Shown piece by piece: positions 50,294 to 58,327 of a stretch of DNA of 64,000 nucleotides (the stretch's first letter is position 1; every line of letters starts with the position of its first letter). Position numbers and translations under genes: made by a program. This DNA is from Zoogloeaceae bacterium (GTDB lineage: Bacteria; Pseudomonadota; Gammaproteobacteria; Burkholderiales; Rhodocyclaceae), in NCBI GenBank assembly GCA_024235655.1, contig JACKLY010000001.1:558001-622000 (forward strand), in the 5' to 3' direction. The notes beneath the pieces are model-generated. The model was not told the DNA's origin, did no database searches, and was given only the letters and a program-made list of their open reading frames with translations.

Positions 50294-51007
50294 ATGGCCG
50301 TCCTGCATTGCTCTGGTGGCTCCGCCCGATTCATGGAAACTGTGTCTGCATCGACCTGGTATCGCCAGCTTGGCCGCCGTTTCCGTGTGCTGTGGCCGCT
50401 CAAGGCCGTGGGCACCATGGGCTTTCTCGCGTTGTTCTTCTGGGCGTATTTTGCCGTGCTGCGCCATCCCCTGACCGAGCCCATGCTCATGCCCTTGATC
50501 GGGCTGGATACGCTGATCCCGTTTTCACCTTCGGCATATCCCTTCTACGTTTCGCTCTGGGTCTATGTCTCCCTGCCCCCGGCATTTCTTGGCTCCTGGC
50601 GTTCGCTGTGGCAGTTCGGGGCGTGGATTGCCGCGCTGTGCCTGTTCTGCCTGATCATCTTCTGGCTGTTCCCGACGACGATCCCGGCGGCGGACATCGA
50701 CTGGTCGCTGTATCCCGACCTTGCCGTGATCAAGGGGCTGGATGCAGGCGGCAACGCCTTCCCCTCGTTGCATGTGGCCTCGGCCGTATTCGCCGCCTAC
50801 TGGCTGGATCGGCTGCTGCAACAGGTTGGGGCGCCGGCACTGCTGCGCTGGCTCAGCGCCCTGCAATGTCTGCTCATCTTGTGGTCAACCGTTGCTACCC
50901 GCCAGCATGTAGTGCTCGATGTGCTGGCCGGGGTGCTGGTTGGTGGTGTGTTTGCTGTGGTGTCGTATGTGCGGGTCAGGCGGGCGGCTGGGGTTGAGGT
51001 GTTGTAG
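50294..51007 (+). CDS. PAP2-family phosphatase (membrane)
   Basis: Membrane phosphatase of 237 residues with about five to six helices. Catalytic motifs are in the second half: AFPSLHVASAVFAAYWLDR and STVATRQHVVLDVLAGVLVGG, matching the PSGH and SRxxxxxHxxxD motifs. The family can act on phosphatidic acid or undecaprenyl pyrophosphate, and here possibly on a lipid carrier used by the pigment pathway. Starts at 50294 and 50333 are both possible; neither has a good ribosome site. It is divergent from the ACP gene. Confidence 0.85.
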   Translation: MAVLHCSGGSARFMETVSASTWYRQLGRRFRVLWPLKAVGTMGFLALFFWAYFAVLRHPLTEPMLMPLIGLDTLIPFSPSAYPFYVSLWVYVSLPPAFLGSWRSLWQFGAWIAALCLFCLIIFWLFPTTIPAADIDWSLYPDLAVIKGLDAGGNAFPSLHVASAVFAAYWLDRLLQQVGAPALLRWLSALQCLLILWSTVATRQHVVLDVLAGVLVGGVFAVVSYVRVRRAAGVEVL

Positions 51008-51100
51008 CTCCCTCTGCTGCCTGGCCAGCGTTGCAAGATTGACTGAGGGGTGTGGGCGGCTATACCTGCTTCTATGGCTGTTCGATACTTGCCGTGTCAA

Positions 51101-51985
51101 TCACTTTTTTATCAGTGTCGCCACCAAAGCCGCTGCAAACCCCGATAAGCTTTCCCGCCGTTTCACGCACACCTGCAAATCCCGCTCCGCCCAGCTTTCG
51201 TCGAGCTCGATCATGTTCGGTGGTTCGTGCAGGCCGCCGCTGGGCACCGCGCTGCGCGGTACCAGCCCCAACCCGACCCCGGCGCCGACCATGCGGCAGA
51301 CGGCTTCGAAGCTGCGCACCTGGATGCGCACGTTGAGGTGGCGGCCAAGTGCGGCGGCGGCGTTCATGGTGAACGTGTGGATCGCCGAGCCGGCGTGCAG
51401 CATGACGAAGGGGTAATCCAGTACGTCGGCAAAACGGGTGCTCACCTTGCTGGCCAGCGGATGGTCGGTCGGGGTGATCAGCACGAGGCGGTCGGCGCGG
51501 TAGGGGATCATCTCGACCTCGGCACCTTCGACCGTTTCCGCCACCACGCCGACTTCCACTTCGCCTCGTGCCACGGCCATGACGATTTCTGGGCTGGTGT
51601 GTTCTTCGAGCGTGACGCTGACCTGCGGGTTGTTGCGCAGGAATCCGGCGAGATCATCCGGCAGAAAACTGTGCGTGGCATGGGTGTTGGCCCACAGGGT
51701 GACGTGCCCGCGCACGCCTTCGGCAAACGGGGCGAGGTCGGCGTGCATCTGTTCGAGCTGGGCGAATACCTGCCGGGCGTGGCGCAGCAGGGCTTCGCCG
51801 GCGCGGGTGAGGGTTACGCCGCGGGATTGCCGGGTGAGCAGCGGCGTGCCGATGGCTTCTTCCAGCAGACGCATGCGGTGGCTGGCCGAGGAAGGGGCGA
51901 GGTGCACGCGCGCGGCACCGCGGGTCAGGTTCTGTGTTTCGGCAATGGCGACAAACAGGCGGAGGTCGGTCAGGTTGTAGCGCAT
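51101..51985 (-). CDS. LysR-family transcriptional regulator
   Basis: LysR regulator of 294 residues. The N-terminal winged helix is at about 1-60 (YNLTDLRLFVAIAETQNLTR, VHLAPSSASHRMRLLEEAIG). The substrate-binding domain begins about 90 (GHVTLWANTHATHSFLPDDL) and continues through VEVGVVAETVEGAEVEMIPY. The start at 51985 matches the family N-terminus. It is divergently arranged with the EamA-type transporter gene, the usual target layout for a LysR protein. The ligand is unknown. Confidence 0.92.
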   Translation of the reverse strand: MRYNLTDLRLFVAIAETQNLTRGAARVHLAPSSASHRMRLLEEAIGTPLLTRQSRGVTLTRAGEALLRHARQVFAQLEQMHADLAPFAEGVRGHVTLWANTHATHSFLPDDLAGFLRNNPQVSVTLEEHTSPEIVMAVARGEVEVGVVAETVEGAEVEMIPYRADRLVLITPTDHPLASKVSTRFADVLDYPFVMLHAGSAIHTFTMNAAAALGRHLNVRIQVRSFEAVCRMVGAGVGLGLVPRSAVPSGGLHEPPNMIELDESWAERDLQVCVKRRESLSGFAAALVATLIKK

Positions 51986-51994
51986 GGCAGTGTT

Positions 51995-52127
51995 CGTAAT
52001 TGACGAATTCAGGCATTCAATAAGGCCAATTGTACTTTGCGTCAAAGGCAGTCACCATCTGGCTTTGTCATTTGCAGCTGAAAACGGTTTTGGCTGACGA
52101 ATTCGCATAAAACGCACACGGAATCAC
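51995..52127. promoter_or_regulatory. LysR/EamA divergent promoter region with a repeated 10-mer
   Basis: The intergenic region between the LysR gene and the EamA gene contains TGACGAATTC at 52001-52010 and again at 52095-52104, in the same orientation and 94 bases apart. It could hold LysR-type operator half-sites. No clear T-N11-A motif was established by eye, so this is only a candidate. Confidence 0.3.
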
Positions 52128-53027
52128 ATGCCCTGGAAACACTGGTCTGCTGAACGAATGGGTCTCGCGCTTGCGGTGCTGGCGGCGCTTGGCTTTTCGC
52201 TGAAGGCCATCTTCGTCAAGCTGGCCTATGCTGCGGCGCCGGTAGAGGCGGTGACGCTGCTCTCCTTGCGCATGGTGTTCGCGCTGCCCTTTTTTCTGTG
52301 GGTCGGTTTCACCTCCAGTCGTGCGGCGCCGAAGCTGACCCGGCGTGACTGGGTGATGCTGACCCTGCTCGGCATGCTCGGTTATTACGGCGCCAGCATT
52401 CTCGATTTTCTCGGGCTGCAATACATTTCGGCGGGTCTGGAACGGCTGATCCTGTTCACCTACCCCACGCTGACCGTGCTGATCGGCGTGCTGTTCATGG
52501 GTAAGGCTCTGGAGAAACGCGAGATCGGCGCCCTGCTGCTTTCCTACGCCGGTATCGGGCTGGCCTTTGCCCATGATCTGCAACTGGCTGACGACATGTC
52601 GGTGGTGCTGCTCGGCGCCGGGTTTGTCTTTGCCTCGTCGCTGTCCTACGCCATCTACATTTCCGGCAGCGCGCCGATGATCGATCGCCTTGGCTCGGCG
52701 CGTTTCACGGCACTGGCCATGCTGGTTTCGACCGCGGCAACGCAGGTGCATTTCGTGATCGAGCAGCCGGTGTCGGCCTTGATCCAGCCCCTGCCGATCT
52801 ATGGTTACGGGCTGGCGATGGCGATCTTCTCCACCGTGCTGCCGGTGTTCATGCAGTCCGCCGCCATTCGCCGTATCGGCTCAGCCAAATCGGTGCTGAT
52901 CGGCACAATCGGCCCGATGCTGACCATCTTCTTCGGCTGGGCGCTGCTGGATGAAGCCATCTCCGCGGCGCAGCTGGCCGGCGCCGGGCTGGTGCTGGCG
53001 GGGGTGTTGCTGGTGAGTCGGAAGTGA
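52128..53027 (+). CDS. EamA-family transporter
   Basis: DMT-superfamily membrane protein of 299 residues with about ten helices. It begins GLALAVLAALGFSLKAIFVK and has YISAGLERLILFTYPTLTVL in the first half. The second half has TVLPVFMQSAAIRRIGSAKS and ends GAGLVLAGVLLVSRK. The LERxxLFxxPxxxxL pattern is characteristic of EamA. It is regulated in all likelihood by the divergent LysR gene. No substrate is assigned. Confidence 0.9.
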   Translation: MPWKHWSAERMGLALAVLAALGFSLKAIFVKLAYAAAPVEAVTLLSLRMVFALPFFLWVGFTSSRAAPKLTRRDWVMLTLLGMLGYYGASILDFLGLQYISAGLERLILFTYPTLTVLIGVLFMGKALEKREIGALLLSYAGIGLAFAHDLQLADDMSVVLLGAGFVFASSLSYAIYISGSAPMIDRLGSARFTALAMLVSTAATQVHFVIEQPVSALIQPLPIYGYGLAMAIFSTVLPVFMQSAAIRRIGSAKSVLIGTIGPMLTIFFGWALLDEAISAAQLAGAGLVLAGVLLVSRK

Positions 53028-53087
53028 TGCGGGGGAAATGCGGGCTGCAGTCAATAAACCGAAGGGGTGCGGCCGCTTTCGTGTTAC

Positions 53088-53146
53088 GTGAATGCGTACT
53101 ATCGACCCAAAGCGGAAGTTGCAGACCTGAGAAAGCAGACCTTCAA
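53088..53146 (+). repeat. Imperfect inverted repeat, left copy
   Basis: This segment matches the minus-strand segment 53859-53922. Shared runs include GCGTACTATCG near one end and GCAGACCTTCAA at the other, with mismatches and a few extra bases between. The two copies face each other across the NTF2-like gene. It resembles intergenic repeats containing CGACCCAAAGCGG that are common in proteobacterial genomes. Confidence 0.65.
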
Positions 53147-53160
53147 CGTACTAAATAACC

Positions 53161-53178
53161 GGCGCGCTTTAGCGCGCC
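53161..53178. repeat. Short GC hairpin downstream of the NTF2-like gene
   Basis: A perfect 7-base palindromic stem GGCGCGC/GCGCGCC (53161-53167 and 53172-53178) with a TTTA loop lies 52 bases beyond the NTF2-like stop. There is no T-run after it in either direction, so it is not a good intrinsic terminator; it may be an REP-like element or transcript-stabilising hairpin. Confidence 0.55.
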
Positions 53179-53230
53179 CGTGTTGATTGATGAATTAGGG
53201 CTGTGCATTATTTCGATTTCGGGAGCAGAG

Positions 53231-53704
53231 TCATTGTTTGCAGCCTGAGTGATATTCGGTGCATTTCCCGACAACCACGATACCCACGGAATAGCGGTCT
53301 TCTTTCATTTCCTCAACCACGGTAATGCTAAAAGGTTTCTTTTCACCGCTTTCTGTAACAGCATAAAGATGGTACGACATCCCTGGTCTTCCATCTTGGA
53401 CGAACATCATTGATGTGTTGAGTGACGAATCTGTTCTTACGTAGTCAGAAAAGAACGGGGCCAATTTTGTCGAAATGTGAGTTTTTAATTTATCTTCACC
53501 CCACGCGGCGACGGCTGCCGGTGCATATAGGCTTGCGGCTTTGCCTATATCGCCAGAATGGACTGCATCAACGAACGACTTAATCAACTCGTCCCGGGCC
53601 ACCGCTGACCTCTTTACGTCAGCTAACAGTGGCGCAGCGTTCGCAATCGACGCACATAGCAGTAAGGCAAGTTGAAACGATAATGCTTTAATGACAGAAC
53701 GCAT
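53231..53704 (-). CDS. Secreted NTF2-like protein, unknown function
   Basis: Protein of 157 residues with a signal peptide (LALLLCASIANAA). The mature part RDELIKSFVDAVHSGDIGKA, SLYAPAAVAAWGEDKLKTHI and SYHLYAVTESGEKKPFSITV suggests a SnoaL/NTF2-like cone fold, with Cys residues near the C-terminus (GKCTEYHSGCKQ). It is not recognised further. Its composition is AT-rich compared with all neighbours. It is flanked by inverted repeat copies at 53088-53146 and 53859-53922, and a palindrome at 53728-53744 lies just upstream. These signs suggest acquisition as a unit. Confidence 0.68.
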   Translation of the reverse strand: MRSVIKALSFQLALLLCASIANAAPLLADVKRSAVARDELIKSFVDAVHSGDIGKAASLYAPAAVAAWGEDKLKTHISTKLAPFFSDYVRTDSSLNTSMMFVQDGRPGMSYHLYAVTESGEKKPFSITVVEEMKEDRYSVGIVVVGKCTEYHSGCKQ

Positions 53705-53727
53705 ATTAAGTCCTTACAGTTATTAAA

Positions 53728-53744
53728 CGGACCCGCCGGGTCCG
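53728..53744 (-). repeat. Palindrome upstream of the NTF2-like gene
   Basis: CGGACCC-GCC-GGGTCCG forms a 7-base stem 24 bases upstream of the NTF2-like start. On the minus strand it is followed by a short TTTAATAA, which could be a weak terminator or part of a leader structure. Confidence 0.5.
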
Positions 53745-53858
53745 TAGTTGAATTGGTATCTGAATACGGTATTTGCCCTGAATCCGTTGCCCTGTCTAAA
53801 AGCTGTTGCCGTCGGGTCCGGATAACAACTCCAATATACCGACGCCGGAGCACCGCTT

Positions 53859-53922
53859 TGAAGGTCTGCTATCGGGTACAGAACTCTAGTGGCTGCTTCT
53901 GGCCGATAGTACGCGTTTGACA
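53859..53922 (-). repeat. Imperfect inverted repeat, right copy
   Basis: Minus-strand partner of the segment 53088-53146. Read on the minus strand it has the same GCGTACTATCG and GCAGACCTTCAA runs in the same order. A short open frame at 53723-53986 runs across it and is not considered a gene. Confidence 0.65.
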
Positions 53923-53956
53923 TAGACGCTGTAAAGCAGCCATCGGGACTCCGGCG

Positions 53957-53990
53957 TAAAAAAAGGAGCCCCGCAGGGCTCCTCATTTTT
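53957..53990 (-). terminator. Intrinsic terminator after the chemoreceptor gene
   Basis: An 8-base stem AGGAGCCC/GGGCTCCT (53964-53971 with 53976-53983) has a CGCA loop, with a run of seven A on the left (T-run on the minus strand) and a T-run on the right. It lies just beyond the chemoreceptor stop at 54006 and may work in both directions. Confidence 0.88.
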
Positions 53991-54005
53991 GTAAGCGCCG
54001 GCAGC

Positions 54006-55637
54006 CTAGACCTTGAAGCGCCCGATCTGTTGCTTCAGACCCTGTGCAATCTGCTCAAGTTGCTGGGCAGTTTGGGCGGTGCCGCGAATTGTTGCTGTCG
54101 TCTCTTCCACCATCTGGGCAATTTCCTCCACGCGCTGGGCAATCGAGGTGCTGGCGACACTTTGCTCCTGGGTGGCGGCGGCAACCTGACCGATGCGGGT
54201 CAGGGTTCTTTCCGAACCCGTTTCGATTGTGTTCAGCGACTCGGAGGCATGGCCGGCCAGTTGCACGCCATGTTCGACCTCGGGCAGTGCTGCGTTCATT
54301 GCACTCACCGCACCGCTGGTGTCGCCCTGAATGCCCTGGATCATTTCCTCGATTTCCAGCGTGGCAGATGAGGTGCGTTCGGCCAGCTTGCGCACTTCGT
54401 CGGCCACGACGGCAAAGCCACGACCCTGCTCACCGGCGCGTGCGGCTTCAATCGCGGCGTTGAGCGCCAGCAGGTTGGTCTGCCCGGCAATTTCCTTGAT
54501 CACGTTGGCAATGGAGGAAACCTGATTGGCGCGTTCTTCCAGCGCGTGGATGCGGGCAGAGGCATCGCTGACCGTGGTGGCGATCTTGCGGATGGCCTCG
54601 GTGGCCTGGTCGACACGCTGGCTACCTTCGGCAGACAGTGCCATGGCATCCCGCGAATCTTTTTCGGTTTCACGCGAAAGGTCGGAGATGTGGCTGGAGC
54701 TGACCGTCAGTTCCTCGATGGCAGCGGCCATGGCGGAAGTGGCGTCGGATTGATGTTCGGCGGCAATGCTGACTTCGCTGGAGGCGTGTTTGATCTGTTC
54801 GGCATTGGCGACAAGGGTGGAGGCGCTGTTGCTGACCTCGCTGACCAGGCCGCGGAGTGCAAGCACCATGCCGCCAAGCGCTTCGAGCAGGCTGCCTTTT
54901 GCCGGTTTGCCAACGTCGGCTGTCAGGTCGCCGGCAGCTACGCGCGCCATGACGGCAGCAGCAACGGCAGGTTCGCCACCCAACTGGTTGACGATGCTCC
55001 TGCGGATCAGGCTGCCGACAACGACCAGAACGAATAGCAGTGTGGTGGAGACACCGCCGAGCAGCATGGCATTGCGGCGGAAATCGGTATCTACGTCGTC
55101 AATGTAGATGCCGGTGCCGACAATCCAGCCCCAGGGTTGATAGCCCTTGACGTAAGACAGCTTGGCCACCGGCTCGGTCAGCCCGGGTTTGGACCAGAGA
55201 TAGTCGACGTAGCCGGCACCGTTGGCTTTCACCACCTTGACGAACTCGACATAGAGCTGCTTGCCGGTGGGGTCCTTGTTGTCGGTCATGTCCTTGCCCT
55301 GCAACTCGGGCTTGATCGGATGCATGACCGACATCGGATGAAAGTCATTGATCCAGAAATATTCCTTCTCGTCGTAGCGCGCCTTGCGCAGGGCTTCCTT
55401 GGCGAGATTCTGTGCCTGATCCAGGGTGAGCGCCCCGGCCTTGACCTGGTCGTCGTAGAAAACGAACTGGCTGTGCGCATACTCGACCAGATTGCGGATC
55501 TTGGCCTTGCGGTCCTCGATCATCGTGTTCTTGATGTGCAGCAGGGATACGAAGCAAAGGATGATCAGGCCGACCGCAGTCAGGCCAACCATGAGATTCA
55601 TCCGCGTTGAAATCTTCATTCCGCCAATGGCTGACAT
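54006..55637 (-). CDS. Methyl-accepting chemotaxis protein with Cache sensor
   Basis: Chemoreceptor of 543 residues. A first membrane helix (about 15-35) precedes a single-Cache-type periplasmic domain with EYFWINDFHPMSVMHPIKPE and PWGWIVGTGIYIDDVDTDF, signatures of the sCache_2 group. A second helix (about 185-210) and a HAMP-like region follow, then a signalling domain with the hairpin tip IKEIAGQTNLLALNAAIEAA and ARAGEQGRGFAVVADEVRKL. It has a GAGAGGAG site just upstream of the ATG at 55637. No C-terminal CheR-binding pentapeptide is present. The ligand is unknown, possibly a small organic acid. Confidence 0.94.
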   Translation of the reverse strand: MSAIGGMKISTRMNLMVGLTAVGLIILCFVSLLHIKNTMIEDRKAKIRNLVEYAHSQFVFYDDQVKAGALTLDQAQNLAKEALRKARYDEKEYFWINDFHPMSVMHPIKPELQGKDMTDNKDPTGKQLYVEFVKVVKANGAGYVDYLWSKPGLTEPVAKLSYVKGYQPWGWIVGTGIYIDDVDTDFRRNAMLLGGVSTTLLFVLVVVGSLIRRSIVNQLGGEPAVAAAVMARVAAGDLTADVGKPAKGSLLEALGGMVLALRGLVSEVSNSASTLVANAEQIKHASSEVSIAAEHQSDATSAMAAAIEELTVSSSHISDLSRETEKDSRDAMALSAEGSQRVDQATEAIRKIATTVSDASARIHALEERANQVSSIANVIKEIAGQTNLLALNAAIEAARAGEQGRGFAVVADEVRKLAERTSSATLEIEEMIQGIQGDTSGAVSAMNAALPEVEHGVQLAGHASESLNTIETGSERTLTRIGQVAAATQEQSVASTSIAQRVEEIAQMVEETTATIRGTAQTAQQLEQIAQGLKQQIGRFKV

Positions 55638-55778
55638 GGCTTGTCTCCTCTCGCAATATTGTTTGAATGCTGTCTGCTGTATTAACAGACTGCTTATTAG
55701 CTAAAGTTATGCTTCGGCAAGATGTTTGGCAAGTGAAGACGAACACCTTGTGCGGCGTGATCAGCCGGTCGGTGTCGT

Positions 55779-56813
55779 TCAGGATATCTGCCGCAGGGGA
55801 TGAATCGTGGCCTTGGCACGCGCCCGCAATTGGCCGCAGCCACCATCGATATCCTGCCCGGCGGAGTTGCGCAGCTTGGTGAGGATGCGGCGGCGGTGCA
55901 GGATGCGCACCATCTCGGTGGCCTTGTCCCAGTCCGGCCGGTTGAAGCCCAGCCCTTCGTTGCTGTTGTAGGGGATCAGGTTCATCAGCGCGAACTTGCC
56001 GCTGAGCAGGCGCACGATGCCTTCGATCTCAGCCTCGTTGTCGTTCACCCCTTCAAGCAGCGTCCACTGGTACTGGATCGGATAGCCGCTGGTGCGGGCG
56101 TAGCGTTCGCCGCGCTCAACGATTTCTTCCGGCGTCATCTTCGGGGCCTTAGGCAGCAGCTTTTCGCGCAACGCGGCATCGGTGGTGTGCAGCGACAGCG
56201 CCAGTGCCGGCCGCACGTCGCCCGTCGACAACTGGTCGAGATAATCGAAAACACGGCGGTCACCGACGGTGGAGAAAACCAGGTTCTTGTGGCCGATGCC
56301 GCCCTCGTTAGCAAGCACGTTGATCGCCTCGAAGACGTTTTCCATGTTGTGCGCCGGCTCGCCCATGCCCATGAATACCACCTTTTTCACGGCACGCCGC
56401 TGGCGAGCCAGCGCCACCTGCGCGACGATTTCGGCGCTACCCAGCTGGCGCAGCAGGCCGTCCTTGCCGGTCATGCAGAACAGGCAGCCGACGGCGCAGC
56501 CGACCTGTGTTGATACGCAGAGGCCGTCGCGTGGCAGCAACACGCTCTCCACCGTTTGCCCGTCAGCAAGTTCGACCAGCAGACGTTCGGCGCCGTCTTC
56601 GCCGGGGTGGGCCGAACGTACTTTCGCCAGCGCATCGAGGTCGGCCATCAGCGCCGGCAGTTCGTTGCGGACGGCCAGTGGCAGGAAATCCTCGGCCTTG
56701 CGGTGGCGGTTGTCGATGGAACGCTGTTGCACCCAGGCGCGCAGCACCCGGCCTTCATGGCAGGGCAGGGCGCCCAGGGCACGCAGGCGTTGGCGAAGCT
56801 GTTCGATGCGCAT
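55779..56813 (-). CDS. RlmN/Cfr-family radical SAM rRNA methyltransferase-like protein
   Basis: Protein of 344 residues. The radical SAM cysteines are in STQVGCAVGCLFCMTGKDG. The two catalytic Cys positions of the family are kept: one in GLCVSTQVGC and one in DIDGGCGQLRARA near the C-terminus. VVFMGMGEPAHNMENVFEA and FSTVGDRRVFDYL are typical. It is about 40 residues shorter than standard RlmN, closer to Cfr in length, so it may be a paralogue with another RNA target rather than the housekeeping A2503 C2-methylase. It lies 16 bases downstream of the methyltransferase gene. Confidence 0.85.
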   Translation of the reverse strand: MRIEQLRQRLRALGALPCHEGRVLRAWVQQRSIDNRHRKAEDFLPLAVRNELPALMADLDALAKVRSAHPGEDGAERLLVELADGQTVESVLLPRDGLCVSTQVGCAVGCLFCMTGKDGLLRQLGSAEIVAQVALARQRRAVKKVVFMGMGEPAHNMENVFEAINVLANEGGIGHKNLVFSTVGDRRVFDYLDQLSTGDVRPALALSLHTTDAALREKLLPKAPKMTPEEIVERGERYARTSGYPIQYQWTLLEGVNDNEAEIEGIVRLLSGKFALMNLIPYNSNEGLGFNRPDWDKATEMVRILHRRRILTKLRNSAGQDIDGGCGQLRARAKATIHPLRQIS

Positions 56814-56829
56814 GGCGAAGGGTGGGAGG

Positions 56830-57966
56830 TCAGGCGGCGGTAAGGCGCCAGAGCGAGGTGCGCTCGGCCACGCGGGCGAGGTGCAGCGGGTCGCTGGTGT
56901 CGCTGGCTTTCGGGTGGTGGGGTCGCGTGTCGTGGCGTTGCAGCAGGCGCAGCCCGGCCTTCTCGATCAGTGCCAGTACTTCGCCACGCTTGCGCAGCCC
57001 GAGGTGTTCGGCAAAGTCGGAGAGGATCAGCCAGCCTTCGCCCCCCGGCGCGAGGTGGTCTTTCAGACCGGCGAGAAAGCCCTTGAGCATGCGGCTGTCC
57101 GGGTCGTAGATAGCGCCTTCGATCGGTGCGGCCACCTTGCCCGGCACCCAGGGCGGGTTGCAGACAATCAGCGCGGCCTGCCCGGCGGGGAACAGGTCGG
57201 CATCAACGATCTCGACCTGCGCGGCAAGGTTCAGGCGAGCAAGATTTTCCGCGGCACAGATGCGCGCCCGTGGGTCGCAATCGGTGGCCACGATGTGGGC
57301 GATGCCGCGTCGTGCCAGCACGGCAGCGAGGACGCCGGTGCCGGTGCCGATATCGAAAGCCAGCGAGTTGTGCTGCAAGGCTGCCGGCAAGGGCGCACTG
57401 GCCACCAGGTCGACGTACTCGCCACGCACCGGCGAGAAGACGCCGTAGTGCGGGTGAATTGTTTCGTTGCCCAGCGTCGGGATCGGGGTGCCTTTCTTGC
57501 GCCACTCATGTGCGCCGATCAACCCCTGCAGTTCGCGCAGCGACACCACCGAGGGGTTGCCGTCGGGCGCGCCCCAGGCTTCCGTGCACGCCGTGGCGGC
57601 CTCAGGGGCGCGGCGCAGGGGAATCGCGTAGTCGCCATCGAGCGGGATCAGCAGCAGGCCGAGGGTGCGCGCGCGTTGTGCCTGCGCCATGCGGTGCTGG
57701 TGAAAGGCCTCGGTGATGCTGGCGGACTTCTTCGGTTTCCTTTCGGCGCGGCGGCCCATCGCCTGCAGCAGCTGGCGCGCGTTCTGGAAATCGCCGCGCC
57801 AGAGCAGGGCGGTGCCTTCGCAGGCCAGTTGGTAGGCGGCGTCGGCTTTGGTCTGGTCGTCGGCGATGACAACGCGCTTCGGTGGCGGCGTGCCGGCCTC
57901 GGACCGCCAGCGCGCCTGCCGGGCTTCGCCGGCCTCTTCCCAGTGCAGGGTGGGGAGCGGGGTCAT
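56830..57966 (-). CDS. Class I methyltransferase (N5/N6-type, NPPW motif)
   Basis: Methyltransferase of 378 residues. The SAM motif is LAFDIGTGTGVLAAVLARRG, followed by IVATDCDPRARICAAENLAR and the amide/amine methylase motif ALIVCNPPWVPGK. The N-terminal about 150 residues (QLACEGTALLWRGDFQNARQ) are a substrate or RNA-binding extension. The ATG at 57966 overlaps the TfoX-like gene by 4 bases, and longer in-frame starts are rejected. Its target could be a ribosomal protein or RNA (RlmG/RlmF-like); not established. Confidence 0.83.
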   Translation of the reverse strand: MTPLPTLHWEEAGEARQARWRSEAGTPPPKRVVIADDQTKADAAYQLACEGTALLWRGDFQNARQLLQAMGRRAERKPKKSASITEAFHQHRMAQAQRARTLGLLLIPLDGDYAIPLRRAPEAATACTEAWGAPDGNPSVVSLRELQGLIGAHEWRKKGTPIPTLGNETIHPHYGVFSPVRGEYVDLVASAPLPAALQHNSLAFDIGTGTGVLAAVLARRGIAHIVATDCDPRARICAAENLARLNLAAQVEIVDADLFPAGQAALIVCNPPWVPGKVAAPIEGAIYDPDSRMLKGFLAGLKDHLAPGGEGWLILSDFAEHLGLRKRGEVLALIEKAGLRLLQRHDTRPHHPKASDTSDPLHLARVAERTSLWRLTAA

Positions 57967-58325
57967 GGGGCGGGCTTTTTCTTTTTCGGCTTGCGCGCAT
58001 GCACGGCGGCAGCCAGCGCCAGCTGTGCCCATGGGCGCATGCCGGCAGAGGTTTCCATGGCTTCTTCCGGCACTGTCCAGTAGTTCATCGTCTCGCTGCG
58101 GCCGTCCTTGAAACTGAAGGTGAAAGGCTCGCCACCAGCGGCGCGATACCTTGCCGCGCTGTCGGCATCGGCCTTCAGGTAGAGCGTGTCGAAGGCAACG
58201 ATGGCAAAGAAGAGCTCGTCGCAATAAAAGCCCCAGCCGCCGAACATGGCCTTGACGCGGATGTGGCCGAGCGGGGCGAACAGCTCACAGGCGTGTGTCA
58301 CCAGTTCGGGCTGCTGACGGGCCAC
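57963..58325 (-). CDS. TfoX/Sxy N-terminal domain protein
   Basis: Small protein of 120 residues. IRVKAMFGGWGFYCDELFFA and LYLKADADSAARYRAAGGEP are the TfoX-N hallmarks, and MNYWTVPEEAMETSAGMRPW ends the domain. A basic Lys/Pro tail (RKPKKKKPAP) follows, and no C-terminal helical TfoX domain is present. Sxy/TfoX proteins activate competence genes in some gammaproteobacteria; stand-alone N-terminal proteins in betaproteobacteria have unclear roles. It lies 2 bases downstream of the HDOD gene. Confidence 0.85.
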   Translation of the reverse strand: MARQQPELVTHACELFAPLGHIRVKAMFGGWGFYCDELFFAIVAFDTLYLKADADSAARYRAAGGEPFTFSFKDGRSETMNYWTVPEEAMETSAGMRPWAQLALAAAVHARKPKKKKPAP

Positions 58326-58327
58326 GC

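Noticed and set aside
53161..53178. Integron attC site
   Set aside because: The palindrome lacks the RYYYAAC/GTTRRRY core pair in the expected positions and no integrase is present.
53723..53986. Short minus-strand frame of 87 codons across the right repeat and the terminator
   Set aside because: It translates the repeat unit and the chemoreceptor terminator, has no ribosome site and no family; treated as non-coding.
56269..58083. Long plus-strand frame opposite the RlmN-like and methyltransferase genes
   Set aside because: Antisense shadow of well-supported genes with family motifs.
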